From: Triglochin maritima
Taxonomy: Eukaryota > Streptophyta > Magnoliopsida > Alismatales > Juncaginaceae
Direction: 5' to 3'
Length of the DNA: 64,000 nt
NCBI GenBank assembly: GCA_963682175.1
Contig: OY821788.1
Location: 34,353,585 to 34,417,584 of the forward strand
Shown: piece by piece, positions 11,486 through 21,923 of the stretch
Numbering within the stretch: position 1 is the stretch's first letter
How the letters are laid out: the number at the start of each line of letters is the position of its first letter
Made by a program: the position numbers and the translations under genes
The notes under the pieces: model-generated
Database searches by the model: none
Seen by the model: the letters and a program-made list of their open reading frames with translations, nothing else
Told to the model about the DNA's origin: nothing

Positions 11486-13270
11486 CTCTCTACCAATCCA
11501 AACATAAAGCTTATATTACCAGCCACTGATATATCCAGAACGAAATGCATTGAAGAAGTACAGTAGTTACTAATACCGGGAAGAAAGATTTCCCTGCCAG
11601 GTCTCAACCTGCCCATTCCTCTATTCGTGATCCTTGGTAATATTTTTGTTGTTGCGATCATCTATTTTTCCATTTTACCAACCATGGTAATGCAATAATC
11701 TTTTTTTCTTCCCATTTTCTTTCCGGATGTCTGTGCTTAAATATCTTGACGAAAAGGTTATCCTGCTTTACAGTAACAACTAAAAATGGTAGATCAGGTT
11801 CATCATATTCCTGATCATGATTACATCGGTCTCCATATGAAGCCGACCGCCTCGACATATTAGTGACAGAACATGTTGTAGATATACTCTTATCCACGAC
11901 TCGGGTGGAGAAATCATGCATGTTGAAGGGCTGGCTGGAGGCACAAACCTTCTCTTGTGTTTGTTTGACGCGAACAACACAAGGTAACCTGAGTCGCCTC
12001 CTCTCTTACAAATGCAATGTAAATGTCTCCACAAGCCTTGGAATTCTACAAGTTTATTGTCTTGCCTGGGTTACAACTTACAGAAGCTCAATTTATGCAA
12101 TCTTCATTTACAATGGTTGTATTATAGAATGTAAAATTCCATTTTATATGACATACAAATTGAAGGCCAAGGCGTTGTGACAGAAATATAGATTAATCTG
12201 GGCATTTACCAGGTTTAAATGTGTTTAAATTTTCATTTGCATTATGTCATTCTTTGTAATCAATTTTAGATAATGAACAGCTGAACTGTGTTAAATGAGA
12301 TCATTTAGTAGGCTTCATTTACCAAGTGATGGTTGTACAGAAGTACAACACACCATTGGGTATGAACTGCAAATTAAGCAGTGGATCAAATTAGTAGGAG
12401 TACCACGTAAAAAATACTTCCTTGTACAAATACTAGTGACTAGTAAAGTAATTCTTATAAATGGGGATTGCGCATTGCAATTCTTGGAATTACATCAATT
12501 TTCACATTAACTACAAAGAGAAGTAATTGCGAAAAGTAAACTTCTTTGATCGAACTTATTATACTGTAAGCCAGAGTGTGCTTAATATGGGGTTAAGGTA
12601 ATATGGAGATTAATTTTTCATTTCCTGTTACTTCCATACGAAGTTCACCCTAAAACCGGATCATTCGGATGTTTACTTGGTGGTTGTGTTTTGGCTCAAC
12701 CAAATATCCAACTCCTAAATTCTTCGCATAATAATAATAATAATAACAACAATTAGTTATGTGGAGACGTGAAGGCACGAAGTGAATTTTCGTGCAAAAA
12801 ATGGATTACAAATTTGAAATTTTAAAATAAGTCAGAAGACCATAAACATCTCGAATTTTATAATTTGACCGAATATAAACTTTTTATGATATCTTAAACA
12901 GGAAAAAAAATAAAAATTTACGCTACTCATATAAGAAATTTGATCGACAACCCCATGATACAAAGATATCCTCCTACCACAGAAACTAATTTTCCGATAC
13001 GATCGAATAAATAAGTGAATAAGTCGAGATCAAACAATACAAACACCAAAATCTGAGTCGGACCCCACAAAATCCCCTCAATCCCAATCGGACGGTCCAG
13101 ATCCAGTAGCTTCACGACACCAAACAATCCAACGGTTCAGATTCCTCACACGAATCTCAAAGCCATCGACCGCGTCTCATCACGGAGCCCTAATCCACAC
13201 GTAGCCGACAACCAAACGAATCGCAACCGTCCGATCCGATCCAACGGTCAGTATCCATTCATTTAGTCCC
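11486..13270. other. 3' flank of the Mfd-like gene and upstream region of the GTE gene
   Basis: AT-rich DNA with no supported coding region. Short open frames here lack family features. The last part (about 13080-13260) is GC-richer and holds two AACGG elements. Confidence 0.6.
13128..13250 (+). promoter_or_regulatory. Two MSA-like (MYB3R-type) elements upstream of the GTE gene
   Basis: tccaacggttc at 13128-13138 is near-consensus. tccaacggtca at 13240-13250 fully matches the M-specific activator consensus YCYAACGGYYA. They lie about 40-150 bases upstream of the TATA box. Function is inferred from the motif only. Confidence 0.35.
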
Positions 13271-13280
13271 ATCACATGCC

Positions 13281-13287
13281 TATAAAT
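13281..13287 (+). promoter_or_regulatory. TATA box of the GTE gene
   Basis: tataaat lies in a cctataaattcccc context about 60 bases before the conserved leader sequence cgctagggttttgcgatt (13344-13361), which the downstream paralog shares. Confidence 0.55.
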
Positions 13288-13384
13288 TCCCCCTCGAGTG
13301 ATCGAATCCAAGAGATCTCTTTTTTTTGGGGGGAAAAAAGACTCGCTAGGGTTTTGCGATTCGGGCTATTGCGGGCAGGAGGAG

Positions 13385-13979
13385 GTGAGTTTGGTGTAAA
13401 GATTTGGTCTTTTTCGGGTTTGGGTTTGGAGGGTGGGGTCTTGGGCGGGTTCGGATGTTGGTTTTGGTGGGAATTTTGGGGTTTGGGTTGATCGAATTCG
13501 GTGGTTTTTTTTTGGGGGGGGGGGGGTTTGATTAGCAGATTTGGTTTTTTTGCGGGTTTTAGTGGGATTGGTGGATATTTTAGGGTTTTAGGTGGTTTGT
13601 GAGATTTTGGTGTTTTTGGATCTGATTTTTTTGGGGCGTTGTTTTTTATGGGTTTGTTGGAATTGGCTATTTTTGTGTCTTTCTGTGGTTTCTTGCGGAT
13701 CTGGTGGCTTCCCGTATCGATTTTAGGGGGAAAATTGTATCTTTTTGGGTCTTTTGATAGATTTTGGTGAAAAAAATTGTATTTTTCGGTATTTTGATAG
13801 ATTTGGTGGAATTGAAGTGTTTTTATGTTGAGGGAAGATCCCCTTTTGAATTTTTTTTTGGGTATTTTTGTGATTTTGGAGCGCTTTTTATTTTTATTTT
13901 AGGGTTTCGAATAAAGTTGAGTTGGGGTTTTAACTTCTGAATTTCAGGATTTTGACATCACTTCTGTTTGAATTTTCAG
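13385..13979 (+). other. Probable 5'-UTR intron of the GTE gene
   Basis: The donor is ggag|gtgagt at 13385 and the acceptor is ttttcag ending at 13979. The interval is T- and G-rich (including a G run near 13515-13526) and non-coding. The downstream copy has a comparable leader with a similar acceptor at about 21731-21737. Confidence 0.6.
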
Positions 13980-14148
13980 GTAGCTAAAGAATAGGAAGAC
14001 ATCATTAGTCCATTGTTTCTTGGAGAAGTTAGTCTTCTGGCGACTATATTTGCTGATTCAATAAGGTTGTCATACCATAAAATCTTGCGGGGTTAGAGGC
14101 TGGTTGAATGCTTATGGTTGTCATGCGCAAACACCTGGGTTTGATTTT

Positions 14149-16338
14149 ATGGCTCCAGCAATCCTGTTAGAGTGCTGTAAGCAGAAGAAGATAAATAAAG
14201 GTTCTCTTGATAGCTCGGTTACGATGATGGGTAAGACACACAGGTTCTCGAAAGGTGGTTATTCTTCTGGTTTCGTTCCCGATTACCGGCACACAGTTGA
14301 AACTATGGGTGAATCAGAGGGTTTTGGGAACTCTGGACGTGCGGACTCAGAGGACTCATGCACTCCCAAGAGAAAGTGTATAAGCCTCAATGTCGATAGA
14401 ATTGATGGGTTTCACATTCCTATGGAAGTTTTCCCACTTTCCAAAATTTCACCATTGGAGAGGAGGGATCTTGAAATTAGATTCAGAGCAGAACTTGAAC
14501 AGATTCAGTCATTACAGAGAAGGATCCTCTCGATGGTTAGTAATGGTGCTGTGATTTCGTCGACATCAAATTTTCATGCTCCAAAACACAAAAGTGCTTC
14601 ACAATCCGTTCCAAAACTGAAACGTGGTATGTCAGGTAGGTTTGAGTCCTTGAATCGGACGGAGAAACATGCCCCCACTGCTAGCAGCACAGACGCAAGG
14701 TTATTGAAAGATTGCGACGCACTACTCAAAAAGTTGTTTTCACATAAATTTTGTTGGGTTTTCAAAGAACCTGTAGATGTAGTGAAACTGGAAATACCAG
14801 ATTATTTTACAGTTATAAAGCAGCCAATGGATTTAGGAACAGTCAGGAAGAAATTGAGTTCAGGTGCTTATGCAAGCCCATGGGATTTCCTTTCTGATGT
14901 GAGGCTTACTTTTACAAATGCTATGACATACAATCCACCTGGAAACAATGTCCATATAATGGCCGATACCCTCAGCAAGCTTTTTGAAGTGAGATGGAAG
15001 GATATTGAGAAAAAGCTATCTGCATCTAACTTCTCAACTCCAAGAGAAACAGAAAAGGAGATCGGTAAGTCCTCACAACCATCCAAAAAGAGGAAAGTTG
15101 AACCAGTAGTTCCAAACCCTGTTGTTCCAGAAATCATAGAGTGTGTGAAGAGAGTGTCACCTGAAGAAAAGCATAAGTTGAGTGGAATGTTAGAATCTTT
15201 GCTCGGTGAACTGCCCGACCATATAATTGATTTTTTGAGGAATCATAGTGACAAGTCTAGTCAAATTGGTGAAGATGAAATAGAGATTGACATTGATGCC
15301 CTTACTGACAATACAATTTTTGAGTTACAAAAGCTTTTGGACGACCATCTTAGAGGCAAAAAATTGGTCGGCCAGGCAAAACCTGATAATTGTGCCGTTG
15401 AGGTAATTTTGGCACTTCTATAATGAAAATAGTTTTTTCTTGGCATTTATTCTTCTGACACAATTCATGGTTATTTATAGATGCTAAATGAATCAGGAGT
15501 AAGCAATTCTTCACTGCAGCCTTTGAAAGGTACATATTGTTCTTGGATATCATTTTTCTATTGCCTGCAGGAGACGAAATATGACAATTTAATGTTCATT
15601 GATCCGTTCAGCCAATGAACCTGCAGAGGAGGATGTTGACATAGGTGAAAATGACCCTCCAATGTCCAACTACCCACCTGTAGAAATAGAAAAAGATACA
15701 GCGGTAAAAGGCAGCAGATTTAGTAGCTCAAGTAGCTCTAGTAGTGGCTCCGATTCATCATCCAGTGGTTTGTGCTTTCTCCTTAATACCAAATCTCTTT
15801 TTTTGTATATTTTATTCTTGTTGATGTAGTGGCTGCACTGAGCAGCATTGGGTATTTGTCTTGTGTGAGTTATGCTTGTGCATCAATTAGTAATTGGAAG
15901 TGGAAAAGTAAACTAAGTGAGAGACAAGTCCATCTTCTGTTGTAATCTTACGTATGCAATCTCTTTGTGATCAACCTTATCGACTGTGGTTGTTCAGACT
16001 CTCTTTCTCTCTCTCTTTGTAGTTGAGCCTGGAACTTGTGGTATTCATATTTTGTTAGATGATATTTGTCTCATTATGAGGTATGTTTGTATTTTTCTTT
16101 GTTTGGTTGTAAACAGTGTTTTGGCTTTCCGATTGACCAGCCTTGTGGTTGTTTTGACGTGTAAAATCTACAACCATAAGGACTGTTGTTTACATGGTAA
16201 TGGTGCAGCTGCTGTGGTCATTATCATGTCCTTCAGCAAAGAGATAGCCACACATTATGGTGCATTATGTGTGGTTTTATTTCAGATGCTGTAAATTTGA
16301 ACGGATATTGCTTTGTTTGGGCACAATGTTTTGTTCGT

Positions 16339-16402
<64 letters not shown>

Positions 16403-19400
16403 CTTGTTCATTCTCCGTATTCTCCAACCCATCTACCAACGAACATATGCAGTCAATTTCCTTCACTCGGTGCTTTTAAGACTACTTGTCAAGATAACAA
16501 TGGTTGTTGTACTTATAATATATTGAGTTCAGTTACATTTTCATCATATGTAGCTGTGAGTATACGTTTGTCTTGTTTTGGTTCTTCAGCTTTACTGCTT
16601 TGTAGTTCAAGTGGTTGTCTTTCTGACATGTTCATCCCCTCTTGACAGAGTCGGACTCTGGTGGTAGTTCCTCTGAAAGCGATTCTGAAAATGCTAAAGA
16701 ACCTGCACCAACAAGTGCCGTTAAGGTACTACAATTTTGAATGAAGAATTTCAGTATTCTGAGTAACTAAGAAGAACAAACATGGATATGGCATACCAAT
16801 ATGCTCTTATACGGGTTCAGTAATGCAACATTCTTCTAGAAAATAGGATAGCCTGCACCTTGGATATTGCCATTAAAAATATTTCCTGTTAATGTATTTA
16901 GTTATTTAACTGAAATTTAAAATGAGCTCTGATATGTGATATCTAAAAAAGTTTAGGTAAGATAAAATGAAGGATCTAGTTCTCTAGGCATGTCTTTTTA
17001 GGGGATATCCAAAACAAAACCCCCTAAGCAGCAGGAAAGTGTATAAATTAGTAAAAATTGGTTTGTTTGGTATCAGTGTGGGGGGTATGTTATATGTATT
17101 CATTGTTCAGGAGTCGCATATGCGACGGTGGGGTTGCATATGCGGCAACACAACTGAAAAAATATTCAAAAAGGAAAAAATCATAAAAAATAGGAAAAAT
17201 CAGCGGAAATATGTGAAATATCAAGGAGATAAGGAACACAATTTATAAAATACAAAATATACATTTATCACCACAACAAATCACAAAGGGTGTGTTTGGA
17301 TGTCACAAAAACTAAGCAGTTTTTAGCTTAAAAGATCTGATTTGACATAAGGTGAAAAACTAGTTTCTCGTCCCTTAGAATAATGACGAGACAAAAACTT
17401 GTCTCTTATCCAGTTTTTTGACTTTTCATAGGAAAAGTCAGTTTTACCCTCCTCAAATCTTCTTGCAAGTAGAAAAGTATCGTAAATCTTCATCTCCGGT
17501 AAAAATGCATCATTTCGAAAAAATTGGAAAAACACATATTTTAGTTTTTGGAAAACTCTCACCATTATGCAGGAGTGAGAGAAATCAGTTTTTGGGAGAA
17601 ATTTAACAATTTTGGTAATCCTAACGCACCCAAAGCCCCTAACAAAAAATCCAAAATTGAAAAACAATTTACCCTAAAAAATGAAACTACTGTTGGGAGT
17701 GCTGTCCTCTTCCAGGATGAAAGCCCCTTCCTCCTTTTCTCACACCACCACGTGATTCGTGCCCTCCAAATCTCAGCCGTCCATTTTCTATGAGATTTTG
17801 AAAACACAAAACCCCTTCATCTTCTTCGGTTTGCTCTCCTCTGGCTCTTGGGAGTTGGGGGCTTCCGGGGCCCATGCAGCCGCACAAGTCGCATCCTATT
17901 GGGTTCGACTGTGCGGTGGTCGCATATGCGATCCCCCAGTCGGCCATCGCACAGTGCGGCCGCACTTTAAAACATGGTATGTATTCGTGGATCGAGTAGT
18001 TATCAGGTTTATCTTGTTGACCTTCTGGAGGTTTGTCAAAGGCCTGCACCTGTTGCTGGCTTGTAATCAACTCCCACAGTGCCGAAGAAAGGGGATTTGG
18101 ACGGTTGGAGAGAGGGTGAGTCATAGAAGACGAGGTTTCTCTGGATGGTTTACAAATGTGGCCAAGTGAAAGAAACATACAATATTGAGGAAGGACTGAG
18201 TTTTTGTTGAGTAGTTGGAACTTCTATCCACATAAATTAATTAATTAACAAGCACTGAGTACCACTATTAAGAAAACACTTTTAATATAAGAGACTGCCA
18301 AAATGGCTGTGTCTGGGCAGTATTCCCCGTGAGCTGACATACCCCCAGTGTCCAATGATATTTGGTCTGCCAAATGCTTCAGGTTGCATGGTGTATCCTT
18401 GTCTTTTATGGGTCTGATATGGAATCCGAACTCAGTTAGTGAATCCATGCTTCTTAGCTGTTGGTTGTTTGTGCTCAAGTGTTCCCTTACGTGATTATGT
18501 GCATGTTTGTTTTGGATCATTATTATATTGAGAAATATATTTTTCTCTACTGCAGGGACCAGGAAAATGTGTTGTGAATTTGGACCAAGAAAAAAGTGAT
18601 GTCATGAATCCAATGGATGCAAATTGTAGGTTTTTGTTCTCTTTATTGTTGTTTGTTGCATCATTGGCTAACTAGCTTTGTTTCATTTTATTATTATTGA
18701 GTTTCATGTTTTTTTTATAAAAGTTCTTGTAATGTATCAGGTCAACCTGAGGAAGATGCCCCTTCTAAAGCTGCCTCATTTTCAGGAGCTGATGGTCAAG
18801 AGGGTAAGCATGTGTTATGACTTATGAAAGAAGAAAAGGTTTTGAGAGGTTGGGGATTCTAAGCGTTTAATTTGGGTGGATGGCCTTACCATTTTCTATG
18901 CTTATTTTAGGGGAGAATGCTCCATCTGAGAGGCAGGTCTCCCCAGAAAAGCAAATTCGTATGGCATTATTGAAGAACCGCTTCGCCGATACAATACTTA
19001 AAGCACGAGAGAAGGCACTTGACAAGGTCAGTTAAATGACGAATTTTAGACGAAAAACATCATTTATAGATGTTTTGGTGTTTGAAATTTCAAGTACTCC
19101 ATGTTCAGTCCGAAAAAGGTGATCCTGAGAAACTGCGACGGGAGAAAGAGGAACTTGAAAGGCAGAAAAGAGAAGGTAATGATCATGTAGGTTATATTGT
19201 TGATGAATTTGCAAATGGCTCCTCTATTCTGAACTAACATTTTAGGATTTTCATATCTTAGATAAAGCTCGAATACAAGCAGAAGCTAAAGCGGCTGAAG
19301 AGGCTCGTCGGCAAGTACAAGCCGCCGCCGCCGCTGAAGCTAAACGGCAACGTGAACTTGAGAGAGAGGCTGCAAGGCAAGCATTGCTGAAGGTAATTCA

Positions 19401-19713
19401 TTTTGCGTTGTTTTCATTTGATCTATGATTCTTTGATCTTCTTGGCGATTTCTAATTAACAAGAGTTACGTTTGGCATTTTGCAGATAGAAAAAACCGTA
19501 GAGATCAATGAAAATAGTCGGTTTTTGAAAGACCTTGAAATGCTAAGAGCTGCCCCAGGTGAGCAATTACCGAGTTCAGTTGACGAGACAAGTCCTGATC
19601 ATTCACAGGAGGGCATTGGTGGTTTCAAGCTTGGGGGGTGCAACCCCTTGGAGCAGCTTGGCCTCTACATGAAGGAAGACGACGAAGAAGAGGAAGATGT
19701 AGGACCTCAGTGA
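14149..19713 (+). CDS. Bromodomain-NET transcription factor of the GTE (BET-like) family
   Basis: Ten coding exons join in frame to 736 aa: 14149-15402, 15481-15529, 15612-15767, 16649-16725, 18556-18625, 18741-18803, 18911-19026, 19109-19175, 19262-19392 and 19486-19713. I start at the first in-frame ATG (MAPAILLE); the open frame before it has no ATG. The N-terminal segment contains [14 protein letters not shown], typical of the GTE8/GTE10 subgroup. A bromodomain spans about 184-285, with the acetyl-lysine-binding Asn in MTYNPPGNN. An SV40-like basic stretch SKKRKV follows. A NET domain covers about 336-410 ([32 protein letters not shown]). Then come a serine-rich linker and an alanine/glutamate/arginine-rich coiled coil (exons 7-9), with an acidic tail ending [14 protein letters not shown] proteins read acetylated histones in the nucleus. 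Intron 4 is enlarged by a probable insertion. Confidence 0.93.
16345..16400. repeat. (TA)n microsatellite in GTE intron 3
   Basis: About 28 TA units lie in the intron between exons 3 and 4. The paralogous intron downstream lacks this tract. Confidence 0.95.
17080..17980. mobile_element. Probable MITE-like insertion in GTE intron 4
   Basis: Copies of the perfect palindrome gtcgcatatgcgac or close variants occur near both ends (about 17112-17125 and 17928-17941). The right end continues into gcggccgcactttaaaacat, a GC-to-AT transition typical of plant MITE-type ends. The truncated paralog lacks the corresponding sequence. No clean terminal repeat or target duplication could be fixed by eye, so the limits are approximate. 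Confidence 0.35.
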
Positions 19714-19742
19714 CGTTCCGAGGAGTGATGATGGGGAAAGAG

Positions 19743-19810
19743 AGCATTGACTCTGCTTCTGCCAGTACTGATTTTTAGCATTGACTCTGCTTCTGCCAGT
19801 ACTGATTTTT
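19743..19810. repeat. 34-bp tandem duplication in the GTE 3' UTR
   Basis: Two exact 34-base units, 19743-19776 and 19777-19810, both begin agcattgactctgcttctgc. They lie 30 bases after the stop codon. Confidence 0.95.
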
Positions 19811-21087
19811 TACGCCCAATCACAGCAAGTTGAGTACTGGGATGATTCCATTTTGCTTGCAAAGGGATGCATACAGCAAGTTGGTTTCTGACCCGGCCCG
19901 ACCCTATGTTGTGGAGAAATTGGTCAAGGGGACCTCAAGTAAGGAAGAGCTTGAGCAGCAGCAGCATAATGATAAGTATAATCTTGACTGTAGTGGCACA
20001 TTGGTTGTTGGTGGTGGTGCAGTACAGGCAACAATGGCTTCACAACATCAGTCAATAGCCTTACAATTTTGTGAAAAAGGTGTACCGGGGATTGTAGATT
20101 GCTGTTGATATTTATGAGTTTTTTTGCCATAATGTGCTCCCAGAATTGTACAAAAGAGGAACAAAAAAACAGATACACAAACGGATTTCCATGTCCCTTA
20201 ATTGTAGCAGGTAGTCATTGAAAAAAAACCAGTTATGCCTCAAAGGTCATCGTTTTCTCGCACTTAGAATACCATTTGGAATACACAAAAAGATCCATTT
20301 TAGGAAGAAAAAAAGAAATAGCTTTATCAGAACACAAGCATAAAAGTGCTTTTCAAAGTGAGAAGAACAATAAGATCCCATCTTTATCACATATGCTACA
20401 AATCCAACCCCAAATAGTGACAGGTAAAGATTGCATTTTTTGTAGAAAAAGAAGTACAAACTCTGCAAAACCTGAAGTGTAGGAAAATATTGAAAATGCA
20501 AAGCTTTTCACATCATAACACAAACAAAAGATCCCAACTTCATCATACAAATACAAGCGATAAATCTAACCAGGAATCTTCTTATAAGTGAGAGTAAAAT
20601 ATCACAACTTTGCAAAGATTCGAAATCCAAAAAACACCGATTTCTACCAAACAACATGAAAAAACCTAAAAAAAGGTCCCAACTTTAGTTTGACTTGCTT
20701 AAAGTGTTTTAAAAACAATAATTTTCTAATGAAATACAAACACATGATGTTTGAATAAAAATAGAGACGAAATTTCATACTTTTACGTCTCAATTTTTAT
20801 GGTTGTAGTGTGACGCTCATGCACTTCAAAAATCTACATTTTTTTAATTTATTAAAAGGGATGGTTTTTTATGGCTTGACAAAATATCCAATTCCTAAAT
20901 TCTCTCTCTCTCTCAGAAAATAAAATAAATAAATAAACTTGGAAATATGGTGGTCATTAGAGGTCGAGTTAGGAATAGCCACCGTTGGATCGAATCAAAC
21001 GGTTCAGATTCGTCCATCTACTCCATTTTTTGTTTTTGTTGGGTCCATTATTCCAAAGTGGGAAAAGGCGGAAGGCGAAAGAAGGAT
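19811..21087. other. GTE 3' UTR and spacer between the tandem GTE copies
   Basis: The first 350 bases are probably 3' UTR, because their sequence recurs after the second copy. The rest is AT-rich spacer with a CT microsatellite near 20900. At 21088-21105 the leader motif cgctagggttttgcgatt of the first copy reappears, marking the duplicated 5' region. Confidence 0.65.
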
Positions 21088-21923
21088 CGCTAGGGTTTTG
21101 CGATTCCGGGCCGGAGGAAGTAATTTTCAGGTAAAGATTTGGTCTTTTTCGTGGAGAATTCGGGTTGGTTTGCTGGAATTTGAATTTGGTTTCTTGAGTG
21201 GTTTGGGCGTTAAATTCGGTGGGAATTTGAGATAAAAATCGCGAGAATTTCGATATATTTTTTGGGTCTATTTATAGATTTTGTATAATTGAAGGGTTGG
21301 GTAAAGTTAGCAGGTTTGAGCCTTTTGTGGGTGTTTAGTTGATTGCAGGTTTGGGGTTTTTGAATGTTGTGTTTTTATATGGTTTTTCTATGGATTTCTG
21401 ATGGCGAAATATTGATTTTTTGGGGGGTATGTTGATGGATTTTGTGAAATTGAAGGGTTTTGAATGGTTTCGGTGATGTTGGCTGTTTTGCGTGTCATGC
21501 TGTGGTTTCTGATGGTGAAGATTCGATTTGTTTTAGGTTTTTTGATAGGTTTGGTGGAATTGAAGGGTTGGGTAAATAAGAGAATCCATTTTTCCCCAGC
21601 AGTTTATTGGATTGAATTTGAATTTGGAGTGTTGAGATGGAGAAGAATTAACTTTTGAGTTTTTTTTTGGTGGTTTTGGTTGAATTGGGCATTTTGCAAT
21701 TTCAGGATTTCGACATCGCTTCTATCTGAACGTTCAGGTAGAATTGTAGGATTTCGGCTGACACCGTAAGCAAAGAGTTTGTAAGTGGGAGAAGAATTGT
21801 GGGTTGATTTCCTTTCGCCTGCCCTTTAGATTCAGCATGAATAAGTGATTTTTTTGGCAATACATAAGATTTTGGAGTTGGGAATCAAATTATTACTCTT
21901 GTTAAAGTTTGAATGCTTCTGTT

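Noticed and set aside
11658..12180. Overlapping open frames after the Mfd-like gene
   Set aside because: They are short, on both strands, AT-rich and without motifs. Treated as chance frames in the 3' flank.
14104..14148. Longer GTE start at a TTG codon
   Set aside because: The extension begins with a non-ATG codon. The first in-frame ATG at 14149 gives the N-terminus expected for the family.
17687..18178. 163-aa minus-strand open frame
   Set aside because: It lies across the probable MITE-like insertion in the GTE intron and has no family features.
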